Origin: Setomelanomma holmii
Taxonomy: Eukaryota; Ascomycota; Dothideomycetes; Pleosporales; Phaeosphaeriaceae
DNA: 64,000 bases
NCBI GenBank assembly: GCA_010015745.1
Contig: ML978223.1
Span: 1 to 64,000, forward strand
Direction: 5' to 3'
The notes below the pieces were generated by a model. The model made no database searches. It was not told the origin of the DNA and saw only the letters and a list, made by a program, of their open reading frames with translations. Of the stretch, positions 1 to 11,751 are shown piece by piece (positions within the stretch are counted from its first letter, which is position 1; each line of letters begins with the position of its first letter). Both the position numbers and the translations under genes were made by a program.

Positions 1-684
1 GGTTACCACACCTGTAGTACTGGCTGTTGCCTGGTCGCGCGGTCCTCTACCGGTATTCAGAGAGAAGCCAGACTGAGGAGATATCTGGGACCATCTGGAG
101 GAGCGTAAAAGGTTCTGGTGGTTGGGTGAGGCAGGCTCGTCCGGTCGTGTTGCAGCCGGATTCCCAGGCGCCAAAGGACAGTCTAGGGTCCCTACAACCG
201 CCATTCTTGCCCTTTGCAGTGCACTGCGCGGCTGGGAAGTGGCGGTGGTAGGATTGGAGCTGTGTTGTGATCAATTTGACGGGGTTTGGGCCTATTTTGA
301 AGGGTACCATGAAATTGAAAAAGCTGGTGTGAGGTGAGGTTGTATTGTATGAAGCTACAAACAGTATATATGAGTGAGGGCTGTAAACAGCGCTAGTGCA
401 GGAAAAGCAGCATCGTCTTATCAGAGGTGAGGTGCTACTGCACGTGAGGTAAGGGAGACTCTCAAACCGTGACACAAAGTCATGTCTGAACAGCCGTACG
501 TAATCAGGAAAGGCACCGTTCGACGAACTGATGAGTATTGATAAAGCAGAGCAAATGACTTCTCTCATCTCACAGTTCTTCTCATCTATATCTGCAACGC
601 TCCAAGCTCATCTCACTCGATTCAACAGCAATATTTACAACCCCACCTGCCTCCAACTTTCGAATCTGATCACTCTCAGTCAAC
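1..684. other. No recognised gene, upstream of the alcohol dehydrogenase
   Basis: Open frames here (for example a 173-codon frame on the minus strand) have no recognisable domain, no signal peptide and no gene-like composition. The last part presumably holds the promoter and 5' leader of the dehydrogenase starting at 685. I see nothing else. Confidence 0.4.
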
Positions 685-1371
685 ATGCCTCTGCCATCAG
701 AGGTCACGGTGTTCAAGGGCTCAAAAAAAGGCGTCGCTGTCGCAGCCAAGCTAACTGGCAGAACAAGCCTGAAAGCCAAGAGGTCGCGCTCCGTCTCACT
801 CACAGTGGTGTAAGTAGCTTCCAACCATGATGTCCAAGCCTTGATATGCGGATACTAACACGATTATCAGGTCTGCGGTACCGACTTGCACTATATCCAG
901 GACGACATGGTCCTCGGCCACGAAGGTGTCGGAAAAGTCGAAGCCGTCGGCGACTCAGTGACGAAAATCAAAGTGTGCGTGCACGATTTGACTTCATTCC
1001 CTCATCATCTAGCTAACACAACATGTTTGCAGCGGCGATAGTGTAGGTTTCGGCTATGTGAAAGACGGCTGCGGCGAGTGCGATGTATGCCAGAAAGGCA
1101 ATTGCTTCTACTGCAAGGTCGCACCACGTCAATACAGTGCAACCGATCACGACCAAGACTCATTCTCCACTTACGCTGTGTGGCCTGAGACAAATCTTCA
1201 CAATATCACAGACAGAATTTCTGACGCGCAGGCTGCACCTCTTCTCTGCGCTGGTTTGGCGGTCTTCACGCCGATGAATCGGCACGGCATCAAGCCCCGT
1301 CATCGTGTCGGTATCCTAGGCATCGGCGGACTCGGACATCTGGCTATCCAGTTCGCAGCAAAACTAGGCGC

Positions 1372-1379
1372 AGAGGTTG
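1372..1379. repeat. Left 8-bp target site duplication of the hAT element
   Basis: AGAGGTTG directly precedes the left terminal repeat. It matches GGAGGTTG after the right terminal repeat at 7 of 8 positions. An 8-bp duplication is diagnostic of the hAT superfamily. Confidence 0.85.
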
Positions 1380-1397
1380 CACAGTCCGCAACAAGCA
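1380..1397 (+). repeat. Left terminal inverted repeat of hAT element
   Basis: CACAGTCCGCAACAAGCA is the exact reverse complement of 4623-4640. Confidence 0.95.
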
Positions 1398-1930
1398 ATC
1401 CAGATTGGTTCGCTTGCTTGACTTGCTTGAGTTAATCAATTCAATTAAGTCAATCTGAGCTCACCCAAATTCGCAAGCAAGTCAAGCTAAGGAGTGATTT
1501 TTGATTTACTTGCTTATCTTGCTTGTTAACTGCAGGACATTTTTGAATTTTCTGGAGTAGCTGGGGAGTCGATCTCACGATACTTCCTTGGAGTTGCAAT
1601 TAGCCCCTGAAGGTCATCCTAAGTTGAATTAGACCTGTCCGTGCACTCGTACTGTGCAACACCGTACTACACCGTTCTGTACTGTGCTCCACAGTACATT
1701 TTTGAAGTTTCTACTGTTATTGCTACTGCCTATGCTGACGCGTTTTTTGGTATTTTTAGTTGCCTACAATGGCTAAGCGCTCTTGAGCTCTCTCTACTAG
1801 CACCGCTGCCACGCTCGCTGCCAAATGTACGCACCCATCAGAGCCCTCATCTCAGCACCTATCTCAACAATCACTATCGCCCCGGCAAGCCCTAGCTGCT
1901 GCAAGTCAGGCCATAACGTTTGAGTCGCAA

Positions 1931-4467
1931 TTGTTGGAGTCGCAGCCAGAGGTGGAGATCGTTGCGCCTACTCAGGGCAGCCATGCTGGGACAGCGACAA
2001 CAGCTGAAGCTGGCAGTGGCGATGGAGATGATGGAGATGATGGAGATGGCGATAACTTTGACGGCATTGAGTGGGAGCGGTCAGGACGCTTTATGAAGCC
2101 TCTTACAACCCAGCGGCGCGTCAAAAGCTGGATATATCGACATGGCTATCGCGTTGTTGAGTGTAAGAACCTGAGTTGAGTATGGTTTGTATTTAAGTAC
2201 TGCCATACTCACAAGGCTATCGACGCTGGCGGCAGCGGCATGTTTGACGTTTCGAGGGCTACGACAGCTGCTGCTACTCATCTCGGCTTGCAGAGACAAG
2301 GCCATAGGCTTACAAAGAGCGGTATACAACAACAGCAACAGTCTGGTGGGCAGCTCTCTCTGCAGCAAGCTTTGAAGGCTGGTGTTGAGGTCTCTCAAGA
2401 GGCTGCCAATGCGATGGGCAACTTCAATATACAGCAGTTTCGACAAGCTGCTGTACTCTGCCTACTCAATAACAACCTACCGATAGAGCTGCTTACGAAG
2501 CCCTCCTTCCGCGATATGATAAAATTTTCGAACCCAGAGGCAGAGGCAGTGTTATGGGTGAGTTCTCGCAGTGTTACCACATACGCAATGCGCCTGTTCC
2601 GCTCTATACAGCCCTAAGTCGTCCAGGCCCTGTCAGAAGCTGCAGGTAAAATACACGTAAGCTTCGACGGCTGGACAACAAAGGGTAGCAAGTGTGGGTT
2701 CTTTTGGGGTCGTTGCGCACTTTGCTGACGCTTCTAGAGTATTACACGACTTGCCTATCGCCCTACCACAACTTGCAGGCTCTCATACCGGCGAAGCTAT
2801 TGCACATACAATCGCCCAAACGCTTGATGTGTACAGTATCACTAGCAACAAGCTTGGTTACTTTGTACTCGACAACGCTACAAACAACGACACTGCTATT
2901 GCTGCGCTTGCTCGCGTATACGACTTTGACGCTACCTATCGACGCCTCCGTTGTGGTCCTCATACGCTTAATCTTATTGGCTAGGCAATAATACTCAGCA
3001 AGGACCGCGAGGCTTACAACAACGCTGCTAAACAGCTTGATACAGAGGAGTTGTACATGCGCGAGTAGCGTAGAGATGGGTCGTTAGGCGTACTAATCGC
3101 CGTCATTAACTTCATCAGAACACCACAACAGTATGAGCTTTTCAGAGAGTTTCAAAACGCTGCTAACGCTGAGTTACCTGCTGGAGAGCGTTTCAAAATA
3201 CTCGAGCCAGTCAAGCCCGTTATCACCCGCTGGAACTGGTATTACGCTTCATTTGAGCGCACAACTAAACTTGTAACCACGTGGCTAAAGTCACATGATA
3301 TCCTATTGTAGTAGGCACTGCCCTGTGGGCAAGTGCACTTACCTTTGAGCTGAGAGCTCCTGTACACGAACATCACAACACGACAACAGATAGCAATACA
3401 ATCGTTGATCACAGCCTCCGACCGACACTGCTCACGCAGTTACAAAACTTCAGGCTGCTTACAACTCCTACGCTGAGCACCATATTAGTCGTGTCTCCCT
3501 TCAAGATAGACGCGCAAATCAAGCTAGCAACAAGCCTCTACACGCTCCAGGTTGGATGAGATCAACCGGCCTTATAGCTGCTGACTAGGCAGTAATAACA
3601 GAGTACCAGGACTGCCTTGAGCCGCTCAAGGTTGCTACGGAGCGGCTTGAAGGTTGAGGCAAAGCAGGCAAATTTGGTGCTATATACAAGGTTATACCCG
3701 TCTTTGAGTACGTACTCACCTCACTTGAAGCTCGTACGTGCCAATACAAGCAAGTCGATTTTAACCACCCCGACGCGCCAGAGGACCACCTCAATATCAA
3801 CCTACGCGCCGCCTGGCGTAAGGGCAACGAGTACTACGATAAGCTTGATGGATCGCCTGCCTACTATGCTGCTGCCGGCCTCCATCCATACTACAAATAC
3901 TACTGCGAGAACAGCTGGGCCAACAAGCTAGAGTGGCTCGCTGCTGCCAACGCTGGATTTCAGCGACTCTGGCAGTCGTATAGACCTCAGCGTATACGCC
4001 CCCAACCTCCACCGACTTCAACAACGACTGCGCGTGGTGTAGATGACGTAATCGGCGCCTTTACACGCCGCAACAACACCAGAGATGAGACAGCTCACAA
4101 CGACGAGTATGAGCGCTGGAGGACTCAAGAGCTAGAGTGGAGCCAAGAGCAGTACATGGGTGATGGTCACCCAGTCGTCTACTAGATACAGATGCGCTCA
4201 AAATACCCGTGTTTAAGCCAGTTTGCGATCGATATACTGACAGTACCAGCATCAAGCTGCGAGTGTGAGAGGCTCTTCAGCGAGCTTGGCGACCTACTTG
4301 CGCCTAAGCGACGAGCTATTGGTAGTGAGTTACTGGCTGCCCTTCAGTTAGTACGATTGTGGACAAGAGCAGGCTTCAAAACTCATGACAACGACGGGGA
4401 CAGCGTACCAGATGAGGATATCATACAAGACTACAATATACACGAGTGGTCTGACGAGCCACTGTAG
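1931..4467 (+). pseudogene. hAT transposase, multiply broken
   Basis: Remains of a hAT transposase read in pieces. Around 2090-2250 is a BED-finger-like stretch (SWIYRHGYR, then a probable intron, then KYCHTHK). The first expected Cys of the finger appears replaced by Phe. At 2640-2984 are FDGWTTKG and LDNATNNDT, the hAT catalytic-core neighbourhood; a one-base slip near 2706 breaks the frame. At 4192-4467 is the C-terminal dimerisation domain with ASSCECERLFS. In-frame TAG codons lie at 2982-2984, 3066-3068, 3586-3588 and 4183-4185, and the frame changes between 3100 and 3590. The stops fall where the family usually has Gln or Trp, so they look like C-to-T and G-to-A transitions (inference from remembered family consensus). 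No functional protein is possible. Confidence 0.85.
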
Positions 4468-4622
4468 TTGTATACAACTTTGATCTCTTAGCGTCCAATC
4501 TGATCACTCTATCAATCAAGTCGCAATCAAGCCGCCTAAAAACACTAACGATCAAGCAACAATCAAGCGACGACAACATCGCCAACAAGCAAGTCAATCG
4601 ATGACCTCAAGATTGCTTGACC

Positions 4623-4640
4623 TGCTTGTTGCGGACTGTG
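4623..4640 (-). repeat. Right terminal inverted repeat of hAT element
   Basis: Exact reverse complement of 1380-1397, ending GCGGACTGTG immediately before the right target-site copy. Confidence 0.95.
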
Positions 4641-4648
4641 GGAGGTTG
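4641..4648. repeat. Right 8-bp target site duplication
   Basis: GGAGGTTG, a 7 of 8 match to 1372-1379. It directly adjoins the resumed dehydrogenase reading frame (VVVFSGDD). Confidence 0.85.
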
Positions 4649-5144
4649 TCGTGTTCTCAGGCGATGACAGCAAGCGCGATGAAGCGCTCAAACTTGGAGC
4701 CAAGGAGTTCTGGCTATCTGCAGACGTCAAGTCGAGGAAACCAGATCTGAATCTCGACTACCTCATCACCACAGCAACACGGCTGCCAGACTGGACAGTG
4801 TAAGTGACCCATCCCCTTTGAACAAAACATAGTCCGTCAAGCTAACACTGCTTTGTCCTTGTAGCTTCCTCGACCAAATGGCACCATTCGGCCACATCAT
4901 CCTCCTCGGGCTAACGACCGAGCCCCTTCATCTACCGTACTTCCCCGTCGTTGTGCGCGAACTCAGTATCCACGGGGCTTGTTCTTCCACGCCAGCGGAG
5001 TTTGATGCCATGCTGGAGTTTGCGGCGAAGAAAGATGTCAGGCCAATTATGGAGGAGTTTTCGAGGACGGAGGAAGGTGTCAAGGGGGCGATTGGGAAGT
5101 TGGATGATGAGAGAGTTAGGTATAGGGCTGTTTTGGTGAATTGA

Positions 5145-6444
5145 TCGGCGACACGAGAGGTGACGGAGAAGCCCTGCGCGAAGTTCAAGATATCTCAATG
5201 CAAGGCTGTACGGGCGTAGCAATGTTAGTGATCTGTGTTGGGCGTACGCCACGTAGCATGAAGACCAACGACGACCTTTGGGGGGAAGAGAGGACCCGGG
5301 TAGTGTTTCGTGATCAATCTAGACAAGATTTGTGACTAACAGCTGCAGTCTTGTGTGCCTTCGATGCTTCTGCTCCACGCGCACTCACCGTTCCATCTGT
5401 CCATTCATCTTCGACGCTCGACAGCCTTACTTTCGTCCTTTCCCGTTTTTCGCCGACTATTTCTTACTACACGCAGAGCAGGTACCGATGGTCTCAGTAG
5501 TTTCTTCCTTCAGGCCATCCTCACAGCGTGGGTTGTCCTTCCTAAGCATGCCCTCGCAAGGGTATGTAACCGCACCATTGAAAGCAATGACTTTCCCGCA
5601 GCTGCACTTCTCCATGCTGGTTTTCTGCAGACACCTGCGTTACTCTTTGATTAATGTTGACCGTGCTTGCAGGGTTGCTTACATTGTGGTGGAGAGTAAG
5701 GGGTTGTGTTATGTGCTGAAACGTAGTGGGTGTAGACAGTAAATTCAACGTCAAGAGAAGTGTGGGCTGGAGACTTCGACGAGGGGAGGAACTGGGGACA
5801 CTTCCAAGTTCTTACCTTATCTGCCGGTCAGCAAAAGCGGAAGCCAAGGTCTGGGTGCGTCCCAAGACCCCGATGTAAATGTCCAGTAGTATCGCAATGT
5901 GCCCATCTATTATGTGCGTCCTGCGTACGTGAGGCATAGGACTGACAAGGCTGTGCAATGGACCGGTGCTGCCTTTCCATGCGTGGTCTATTATAATCTT
6001 CAATCTACCGGATGAAGTACATACCCCGCTCCTTTACCGGTGACGAGCTCATAGGGGCTTACATAACATGCTGGCAGCCAAACTGATGGCAGGGCTGAGA
6101 ATATTGAGGCGAGGTACGATAGGCAGGTTTTTCTTTCGTGGCTTCGGTGTATCACTACCTCATGCAGCCGATCAAAAGAATGCAATTATTGTAAAAAGCT
6201 AAATTCCAGGTCCAGATATACGGTTGAAGCAGGACTTGTGAAGTCGCAAAGGACTCGTTGCGCCACTCGATCCTTCCAGTCGTGGAAGGTTCCAGCCACA
6301 CCTGCACCGCCACACTACGTCACTGCTTTTCTCCGCATATAAATTCTGCAACTGGCCTGTCGTTGCAGAACAATCACAATCTTGCAAATAACACCTCAAC
6401 AAGCTCAACCGCAAATCAACTCTTCTATATACTCAACCACCAGA
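5145..6444. other. Intergenic, no recognised gene
   Basis: The frames here on both strands have no domain or intron-supported continuation. The only feature I can support is the TATA-like box at 6336-6344 in front of the small gene at 6445. Confidence 0.4.
6336..6344 (+). promoter_or_regulatory. TATA-like box
   Basis: CATATAAAT lies about 100 bp upstream of the ATG at 6445, a usual spacing for a fungal TATA element plus leader. Confidence 0.4.
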
Positions 6445-6639
6445 ATGCCCGTCCCAATGCCCTCCACGGAAAAGTCAACTAGCTCCTCGAGCTCGGCGCC
6501 ACAACAGACTGAAAACACGGCAACGCAGAGCGTAGCGAGCGCCACGCAGACGGAGCAGAGTCAAGAGGAGAAAGAGGCGGAGAGACTGTATCTGGAGCGC
6601 ATGGAGGAGGAGTATGCGAAGCGGGAGGGCGGCGCCTAA
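6445..6639 (+). CDS. Small acidic protein of unknown function
   Basis: A 64-residue single-exon frame. The start is the first ATG in a favourable context after a TATA-like box. The N-terminal half is rich in Ser, Thr and Gln and probably disordered. The C-terminal half is a charged helix (QEEKEAERLYLERMEEEYAK) ending in GGA. It has no signal peptide or membrane segment. I recall similar short proteins with this charged C-terminus in other Dothideomycetes but cannot assign a function. The longer frame beginning at 6382 starts at TTG and is not preferred. Confidence 0.6.
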   Translation: MPVPMPSTEKSTSSSSSAPQQTENTATQSVASATQTEQSQEEKEAERLYLERMEEEYAKREGGA

Positions 6640-6801
6640 GCGCATATTGTAAGAGGAGGAAGTAGGAAGGATTTCACTACGGCTATAAAATGGAAGATAC
6701 CCCTAAACCACAAAGCCATACTGTACAACACAACACCACCCAAAACAATACATCCCTTTGGATTAATCTATAACAATTTCATTGACCCTACTGATTTATA
6801 C

Positions 6802-7386
6802 CTACTCCTTCAACGCCTTCTGCAACACCTCCCCCGCCCTCCCCTCCATTGGTATCCCAAGCGCCAACTCATGCCCCCTTGCCGTCATCTTCCCCCAGGT
6901 CTTCCTCAGAATCCCCACAATCTTCTCCTCATCATGTTCCCTCTCAAATGCCTCGAACTGATCGTCCAGGAAAACCAGACAAGCTACATCCTCCAGCACC
7001 TGTGTCTCTTCATCCTGTTTCAAATCCTCCTTGCGTATCAGCGCGCCCACGCGCTCTGCAAATTCCGTGTCGTACCCTGACTCGAAGCAGATGGAAGTGA
7101 CGAGCTCGGCTTGTCTCTTCTTGAGATAGGTGCGCCACGCGTGGTAGCCAGGGCGGGTCATGGGGTATGAGGAGCGCGGGACTTCCCAGCGCCGAAAGTG
7201 TTGGGCGCGGATGGCGAGGGCGAGGTATTCTGGAGCATCCGACGCGCGCTTTTGGAGGTATGCGGTGCACTTTTGCGCATAGTGCAGTTCGTAGGGTATC
7301 TCTTTGCCAGCGATGGTGGTTTTGTTGGGGTCAAGGGCGTGCGCGGCGTCGATTGCTGAGAGAGCTTTTTCGAAGGGCGTCGTCAT
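6802..7386 (-). CDS. DUF4202 family protein
   Basis: An uninterrupted 194-residue protein beginning MTTPFEKALSAIDAAHALDP. It resembles the DUF4202 family over its whole length, including the stretch around HFRRWEVPRSSYP and the LVFLDDQFEAF segment. The family is common in fungi and some bacteria; members are sometimes mislabelled glutamyl-tRNA synthetase, and the biochemical role is not established. The all-helical look with conserved His, Arg and Asp is compatible with an HD-like fold, but that is inference. The gene is intronless and its ATG sits 533 bp from the start of the oppositely oriented homeobox-C2H2 gene. It could have a basal metabolic role; nothing here shows regulation. Confidence 0.8.
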   Translation of the reverse strand: MTTPFEKALSAIDAAHALDPNKTTIAGKEIPYELHYAQKCTAYLQKRASDAPEYLALAIRAQHFRRWEVPRSSYPMTRPGYHAWRTYLKKRQAELVTSICFESGYDTEFAERVGALIRKEDLKQDEETQVLEDVACLVFLDDQFEAFEREHDEEKIVGILRKTWGKMTARGHELALGIPMEGRAGEVLQKALKE

Positions 7387-7918
7387 GGTTGCGATGTTAC
7401 GTGTGTTGTAATGCGCTTCTATATAATTGTGCGTTGCTTCAGGGTGGTTTGTAGGGCTGCCAGGTGGTGTGGTAAGGCATATCGCGTCGTGGTTGATTCG
7501 TCGCTGGTGCTGGCGGAGACGCGATGATAGCGGCTGGGTGCCCCACGTTCTTGGTGAGCACGACCCATGCTTGCCCTGTCGATCTGGGATCAGACGTCAA
7601 CATCGACATCCTTTCGTGAGCGCATTCACCACTCGCAATTTTCCGCTAATGCTTTCTTTCTTTTAGTCTTCACTGCTGTCTAGCATAACTACCCCAATGT
7701 TCGTGCTATTGCGATGCATTGCCACCGCATGACGCGCCTGCCGGGCCCGGCTGAAGTGAGTGGCTTGTGCTGCAAGCGCAACCTCGAAAATCAAGCGTTA
7801 ACCTCGAATGTCAAGCCTTCCCACAATCGCTTCATAAAGCCCTGGTCACTCAACACGATGGCGTTTGTCATGCTTCCACTCACCTTGAGTATCGTTCAGC
7901 TCACTTCCGGCAAAGATC
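7387..7918. other. Divergent intergenic region
   Basis: Separates the DUF4202 gene (minus) from the first homeobox-C2H2 gene (plus) and presumably holds both promoters. No recognisable coding or repeat signal. Confidence 0.4.
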
Positions 7919-10339
7919 ATGGGATCGGACATTTTCGATTTCGAGTTCGACGAACACGCGACCGTCAAACCTCACCAGGACTCAAATGAGGCTGGGTGCA
8001 ATGCACAGGCCGCAGACGTCGGGGCATCCACCGCATCCCGTTCATTACACAACGACATGCTATCACTAGACCTTCCATGGTCACTCAGTTTTCAGGACAT
8101 ACTACCAGATGTTGACAATTTGCCATGGCTGGACTCGACTAATGCAGCGTGGCAGCCATGGCTTCAGGATGCTGGTCTGCATCTGGAGCATGCAGATGAG
8201 GCGATTGATAATGCATCCCTCCTGAACGAAGACTTTCTCTTCGATGACGACTGGCGTCACACACATCCGGGGTCGACCAACTCGCCGGCGCTTGACCTCT
8301 GCGGTTCTGTCCCTGAGCAAGCTCGACCTCTGTTGTTATCTGAAATGCGTGCAGGCGTGGAGACGACCCCTTGCTCGGCCCAAGATGCGAACACATCTAA
8401 GGAGCTTCTACCAGATGATGTGTCGGCCACAAAGATCAAGTCGAAACGGAAAAGGACTCGCATATCTGAGGAAGCGCGGCTGAGACTAGAGCAAGAGTTC
8501 CTGATCAAACCGTATCCTGTCGACGAGGCTATCATTACACTTGCACTTCAAACCGCACTGCCTGTGCGAACGGTCAAAACATGGTTTTCAAATGCCCGAC
8601 GAAGAAAACGAGTAGCCGAAGGTGAGACAGAAATCATGGAGCCCCACTACCTTCGCAGCTTAAATACCTCAGACGCCCCATCTACCACGATATCAGCTGC
8701 AAACCTTGATGCACTGAATCGTCGAGCATCGCCGGCCCCCAGCAATGCATCCATGAACAGGTATCTAAGTACTTCTCTCTCCGAAGAACCAGTTCGTCTC
8801 CCATCGCTTCCAGTAGCGGCAATTCCCACATCACCGAGACAGAAGTCCGCCAGACACGATGCCTCCCCAATCCCACTGCCAACTCCACCTATCACGATAC
8901 CATCTCCTGCATGGCCAATGAGTCATATGGGATCTGTAGGATCCGATAGATCAATGCTCAGTATTGGCAGCCACATGTCCATCGATTCTCGCGGCTCACG
9001 CAAAGGGAGACGAGCCTGGAAACCGGCACAGGAGTCATCACCGTACATGACCCAGCCTAATACACAAGATGTGCATACATACGCCCTATTTCTCGACGGG
9101 TGTCCGCGGCTTAGTATCTCACCGGCTCATGCAAGTGATGCTATAGCGAAATCAGAGATGGACTGGACGGAGCCCGATGACAAAACTGCCCAGAAACCCT
9201 ATCGATACTTCTGCACATGGCCCGAGTGCGAGTCAAAATTCCGACACCGTTTCGAATGGGAAAGACACGAGGAAGCACTCCATTACTTGCCGTATCAGTG
9301 GGTCTGTTGCTCTTCATCGGACATTGAAACGACTGCTGAAGGCTGCTTCGTGTGTGGAACAAGCGAAGTAGATCCGGAGCACTTGATCAAGCAGCACTTC
9401 TCTTCCTGTGCTGAAAAGCCGGTACAACAACGTACATTCTACCGTTCTGACCAACTCAGGCAACATATGCGCAGGCACTTGAGCGCAAAGGGTGCTACGC
9501 ATCTGGCGCCGACCATTCCGCAGTCAATCATCCAGTTCTGGAGGCGGGACAACCCGGATATACACCCGCGTGCTTTGCATTGTGGCTTTTGCGGCGCCTG
9601 CTTCGGGTCATGGGAGACGCGCATAGAGCACGTATTCAGTCATCTAGAAGATGGAGCATGGAAGACATCATGGATATCGGGCAGGCTTCCATTATGTTCC
9701 GTGTCTCATGATATGTACGTCGGCAGTACTGTCACACACCAATCACTCTATCGCTAACACTATTGAAGAAGTAGTCCGCGGTGCCCAACATGTGCCGTGG
9801 AGTTTGTTGACGTCGAGACGGCGCTAGCGACTCACTCAACTTGCAAATCATGGTCTTGTCGCTATCTTCCCGATATCGAATCGCTCTTTGCCGTGGATTG
9901 TTTGAGATGCGGGCAGCCTTTTTGGAGTGACGTTCGCTGCCCCTCAAAGTCAGAATGTCGCTGCACTGTCTTTGAGTCGCAGAAGTTTGGCCGAGTATCT
10001 TACCACCGACTTCGTCTCGCGTGCAGGCTGTGTAAGTGGGTGTTGGCCGACCAGAGTACAGACGCAATTAGGGCCGCCATGCACACTCACGCGAAAGAGC
10101 ACAAACCATGCGATTGTGGGCAATCCGTGTATGGAGATGAGTCTAGAGAAGACTTCTGGGATCACCTTATGAGCGACCACAACGCGGACGGACTTCGCAT
10201 TACGGAAATGATTCCTTTTTGGTGTAGACGTCGATTGATACTCAAGGACACTAAGATAGAAACGGAGACTTTGGTCTGGGGGAATGCAAGAGAGACTCCG
10301 TGTGCTGAAGGCATTCCCTATTCACTTTTATGGCTGTAG
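7919..10339 (+). CDS. Homeobox and C2H2 zinc finger transcription factor, copy 1
   Basis: Putative nuclear DNA-binding regulator of 786 residues. Exons 7919-9714 and 9775-10339; the intron 9715-9774 is GTACGT...TAG with a CTAAC branch site. After an acidic N-terminus comes a homeodomain at about residues 177-235, ending WFSNARRRKR. A Ser/Pro-rich linker follows, then the motif DSRGSRKGRRAW at about residue 355. Next are C2H2-like fingers (FCTWPEC...HEEALH; CFVCG...HFSSC; LHCGFC...HVFSH), and after the intron more Cys/His modules (CPTC, CRLC, DCGQ). Homeodomain plus C2H2 fusions are known in Pezizomycotina, but targets are not predictable. Two paralogues lie downstream on the same strand (11752 and 19617), indicating local duplication. 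Confidence 0.88.
8978..9019 (+). other. Conserved RGSR-basic linker motif, copy 1
   Basis: Encodes SIDSRGSRKGRRAW, between the homeodomain and the zinc fingers. The same motif occurs in the two paralogues (12913-12954 and 20660-20701) although the surrounding linkers have diverged. It may be a nuclear localisation signal or phosphorylation-controlled basic patch (inference). Confidence 0.6.
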
Positions 10340-11751
10340 CAGCTGGGTCGACAGCTTTGTTGAATGTCCACCGAGACTTCTTCAACAACCTTCGCAAGGA
10401 CTGCAAGCTTTAATGTTCAATTGGAATCTAGGCTCCATCCAGCTTCGGCTTCTGAGGCTCAGCAAACTCGCAGCTGAGGTTCAACCGGTCCTGATTTCTT
10501 GGTTACTTCTAGTGGATTCTCAACATCTTGCATTGAACGCTAGACAGGTGTCTTGAGAGCGTTATCCAATCAAAGCGACCCTATGTTCTCACCACTACGC
10601 AACATTATTCATGCTCTTACTAGGCGCGAAACGCTTGACCATGTGGCCGACCGCTACGACTTGCGATGACGACTACCCAGCTAGAAATCAGGTATGCTGA
10701 ACATAGGAGGACATTTCCCACGTGCACATCGGCGCGAGCTATGCAGTGAAATTTCGCGAACAAGTCGCCGCGGTTTGGTCTCTTGCCACCGGCACGATCC
10801 TCTGCCACCCACTCGATTTTTCCGACTATACAGTCTAGGAGTACAATGCACCATGATTCCACGTCATAAGCTATGCATTGAGCTCCTCCCATACCACCGC
10901 ACGACAGATTAGTACTGGCGGTCGATATGCTTGACATCACAGCCTTCGTCTGCTGTTTGTTCTGCCGGCTCGACATGGGCGGAATCTGGACGAGGTCAGA
11001 GTTGGAGCCGAGGAGATGGTTCACTTCATCAACATAGTTGCAATTTACTGGGACCTTGGCAATCCTAGAAAGAACAGATCGCTCAACTCTGTCCCATCAC
11101 GACCGAAATCGGGTCCGACTTCACAAAGTCTATCTGGAAGCATGGTAACCACATCGACTATATCGCGCAGGAGACCCTAGATGTCATGCGTGAAGTTGTC
11201 TACCAGGATCTTGAGACGGCAGATCGCATGGCACGACTTGCATCGTTCATGTTTAAGATGTCCGAGCGGATTTCATTAGGAGTCAGTATATACTCCCCAT
11301 GTTGCAGACAAGCATACACCCAGCGGAAATTGTTCGACTTATCACGAGCGCCCTCACGCCGGTCGCTAGGTCGGTTCACAAATTGATGATGTGCTGAAGA
11401 CGTCCAAGCTGCATGATCACTGTGTAGGTAGATCTCGCGAATTCTATCTATATCGTCGCGCAGACTCCGTTTTGGTATTTTCGTTAAAGGTGACAGGACG
11501 TTTCGCCAGAGATAGGATGATGCGGTAGATTCGCATCGCGACGAGATCTATTTTCCGCAGCGCACGCTTGGACCAATGTGAACTAGAGGATCGCCGGCCC
11601 CTGTTCTGCGCTTTGACCACTTTTGACACCTCGAACATCAACAATGTCACCTTGAACTTCAGCCGAATTGTCAAAAGGTGGGCGAGTCTTGAAACTCCCA
11701 CGATGTCTACCCCACATCCTCGCTTGATTCGTGACACCTTCAGTGCCCGTC
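10340..11751. other. Gap between homeobox copies with one possible gene remnant
   Basis: No complete gene. From about 11060 to 11386 one plus-strand frame stays open with coherent protein-like text (for example DFTKSIWKHGNHIDYIAQ and ARLASFMFKMSE). It lacks an ATG and is not recognised; it could be an exon or relic. The rest shows nothing I can support. Confidence 0.3.

Larger units (their letters stand above)
1380..4640 (+). mobile_element. hAT-superfamily DNA transposon, decayed
   Basis: The element is 3261 bp and is bounded by perfect 18-bp terminal inverted repeats beginning CACAGTCCGC, with an 8-bp target duplication outside. Both subterminal regions (about 1400-1525 and 4510-4625) are rich in short repeats of the type CTTGCTTGAC and its complement, as expected for transposase binding sites. 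Inside is a broken transposase with a BED-like finger region and a recognisable hAT dimerisation domain. The element sits in a coding exon of an alcohol dehydrogenase in the same orientation. The ends look intact and could be mobilised by a transposase supplied elsewhere; its own product cannot be made. Confidence 0.93.
685..5144 (+). pseudogene. Zinc-type alcohol dehydrogenase, split by a hAT transposon
   Basis: Medium-chain zinc alcohol dehydrogenase that would oxidise alcohols or reduce aldehydes with NAD(P), probably in the cytosol. Inferred exons: 685-807, 871-974, 1033-1379, then after the insertion 4649-4799 and 4865-5144, with GT-AG introns 808-870, 975-1032 and 4800-4864. Visible family motifs are VCGTD and GHEGVG (catalytic zinc), CGECDVC followed by further Cys (structural zinc), and GIGGLGH (Rossmann fold). 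A 3261-bp hAT element begins inside the codons following KLGAEV. If the element and one target-site copy are left out of the count, the exons total 1005 nt, an uninterrupted 334-codon frame of family-typical length. The gene is therefore inactivated by insertion rather than by drift. As it stands, transcripts would need to skip or excise the element to give protein. Confidence 0.88.

Noticed and set aside
47..568. 173-codon minus-strand frame at the left edge
   Set aside because: No domain, signal peptide or splice continuity.
5332..5742. 136-codon plus-strand frame after the dehydrogenase
   Set aside because: Looks random and lies in pyrimidine-rich intergenic sequence.
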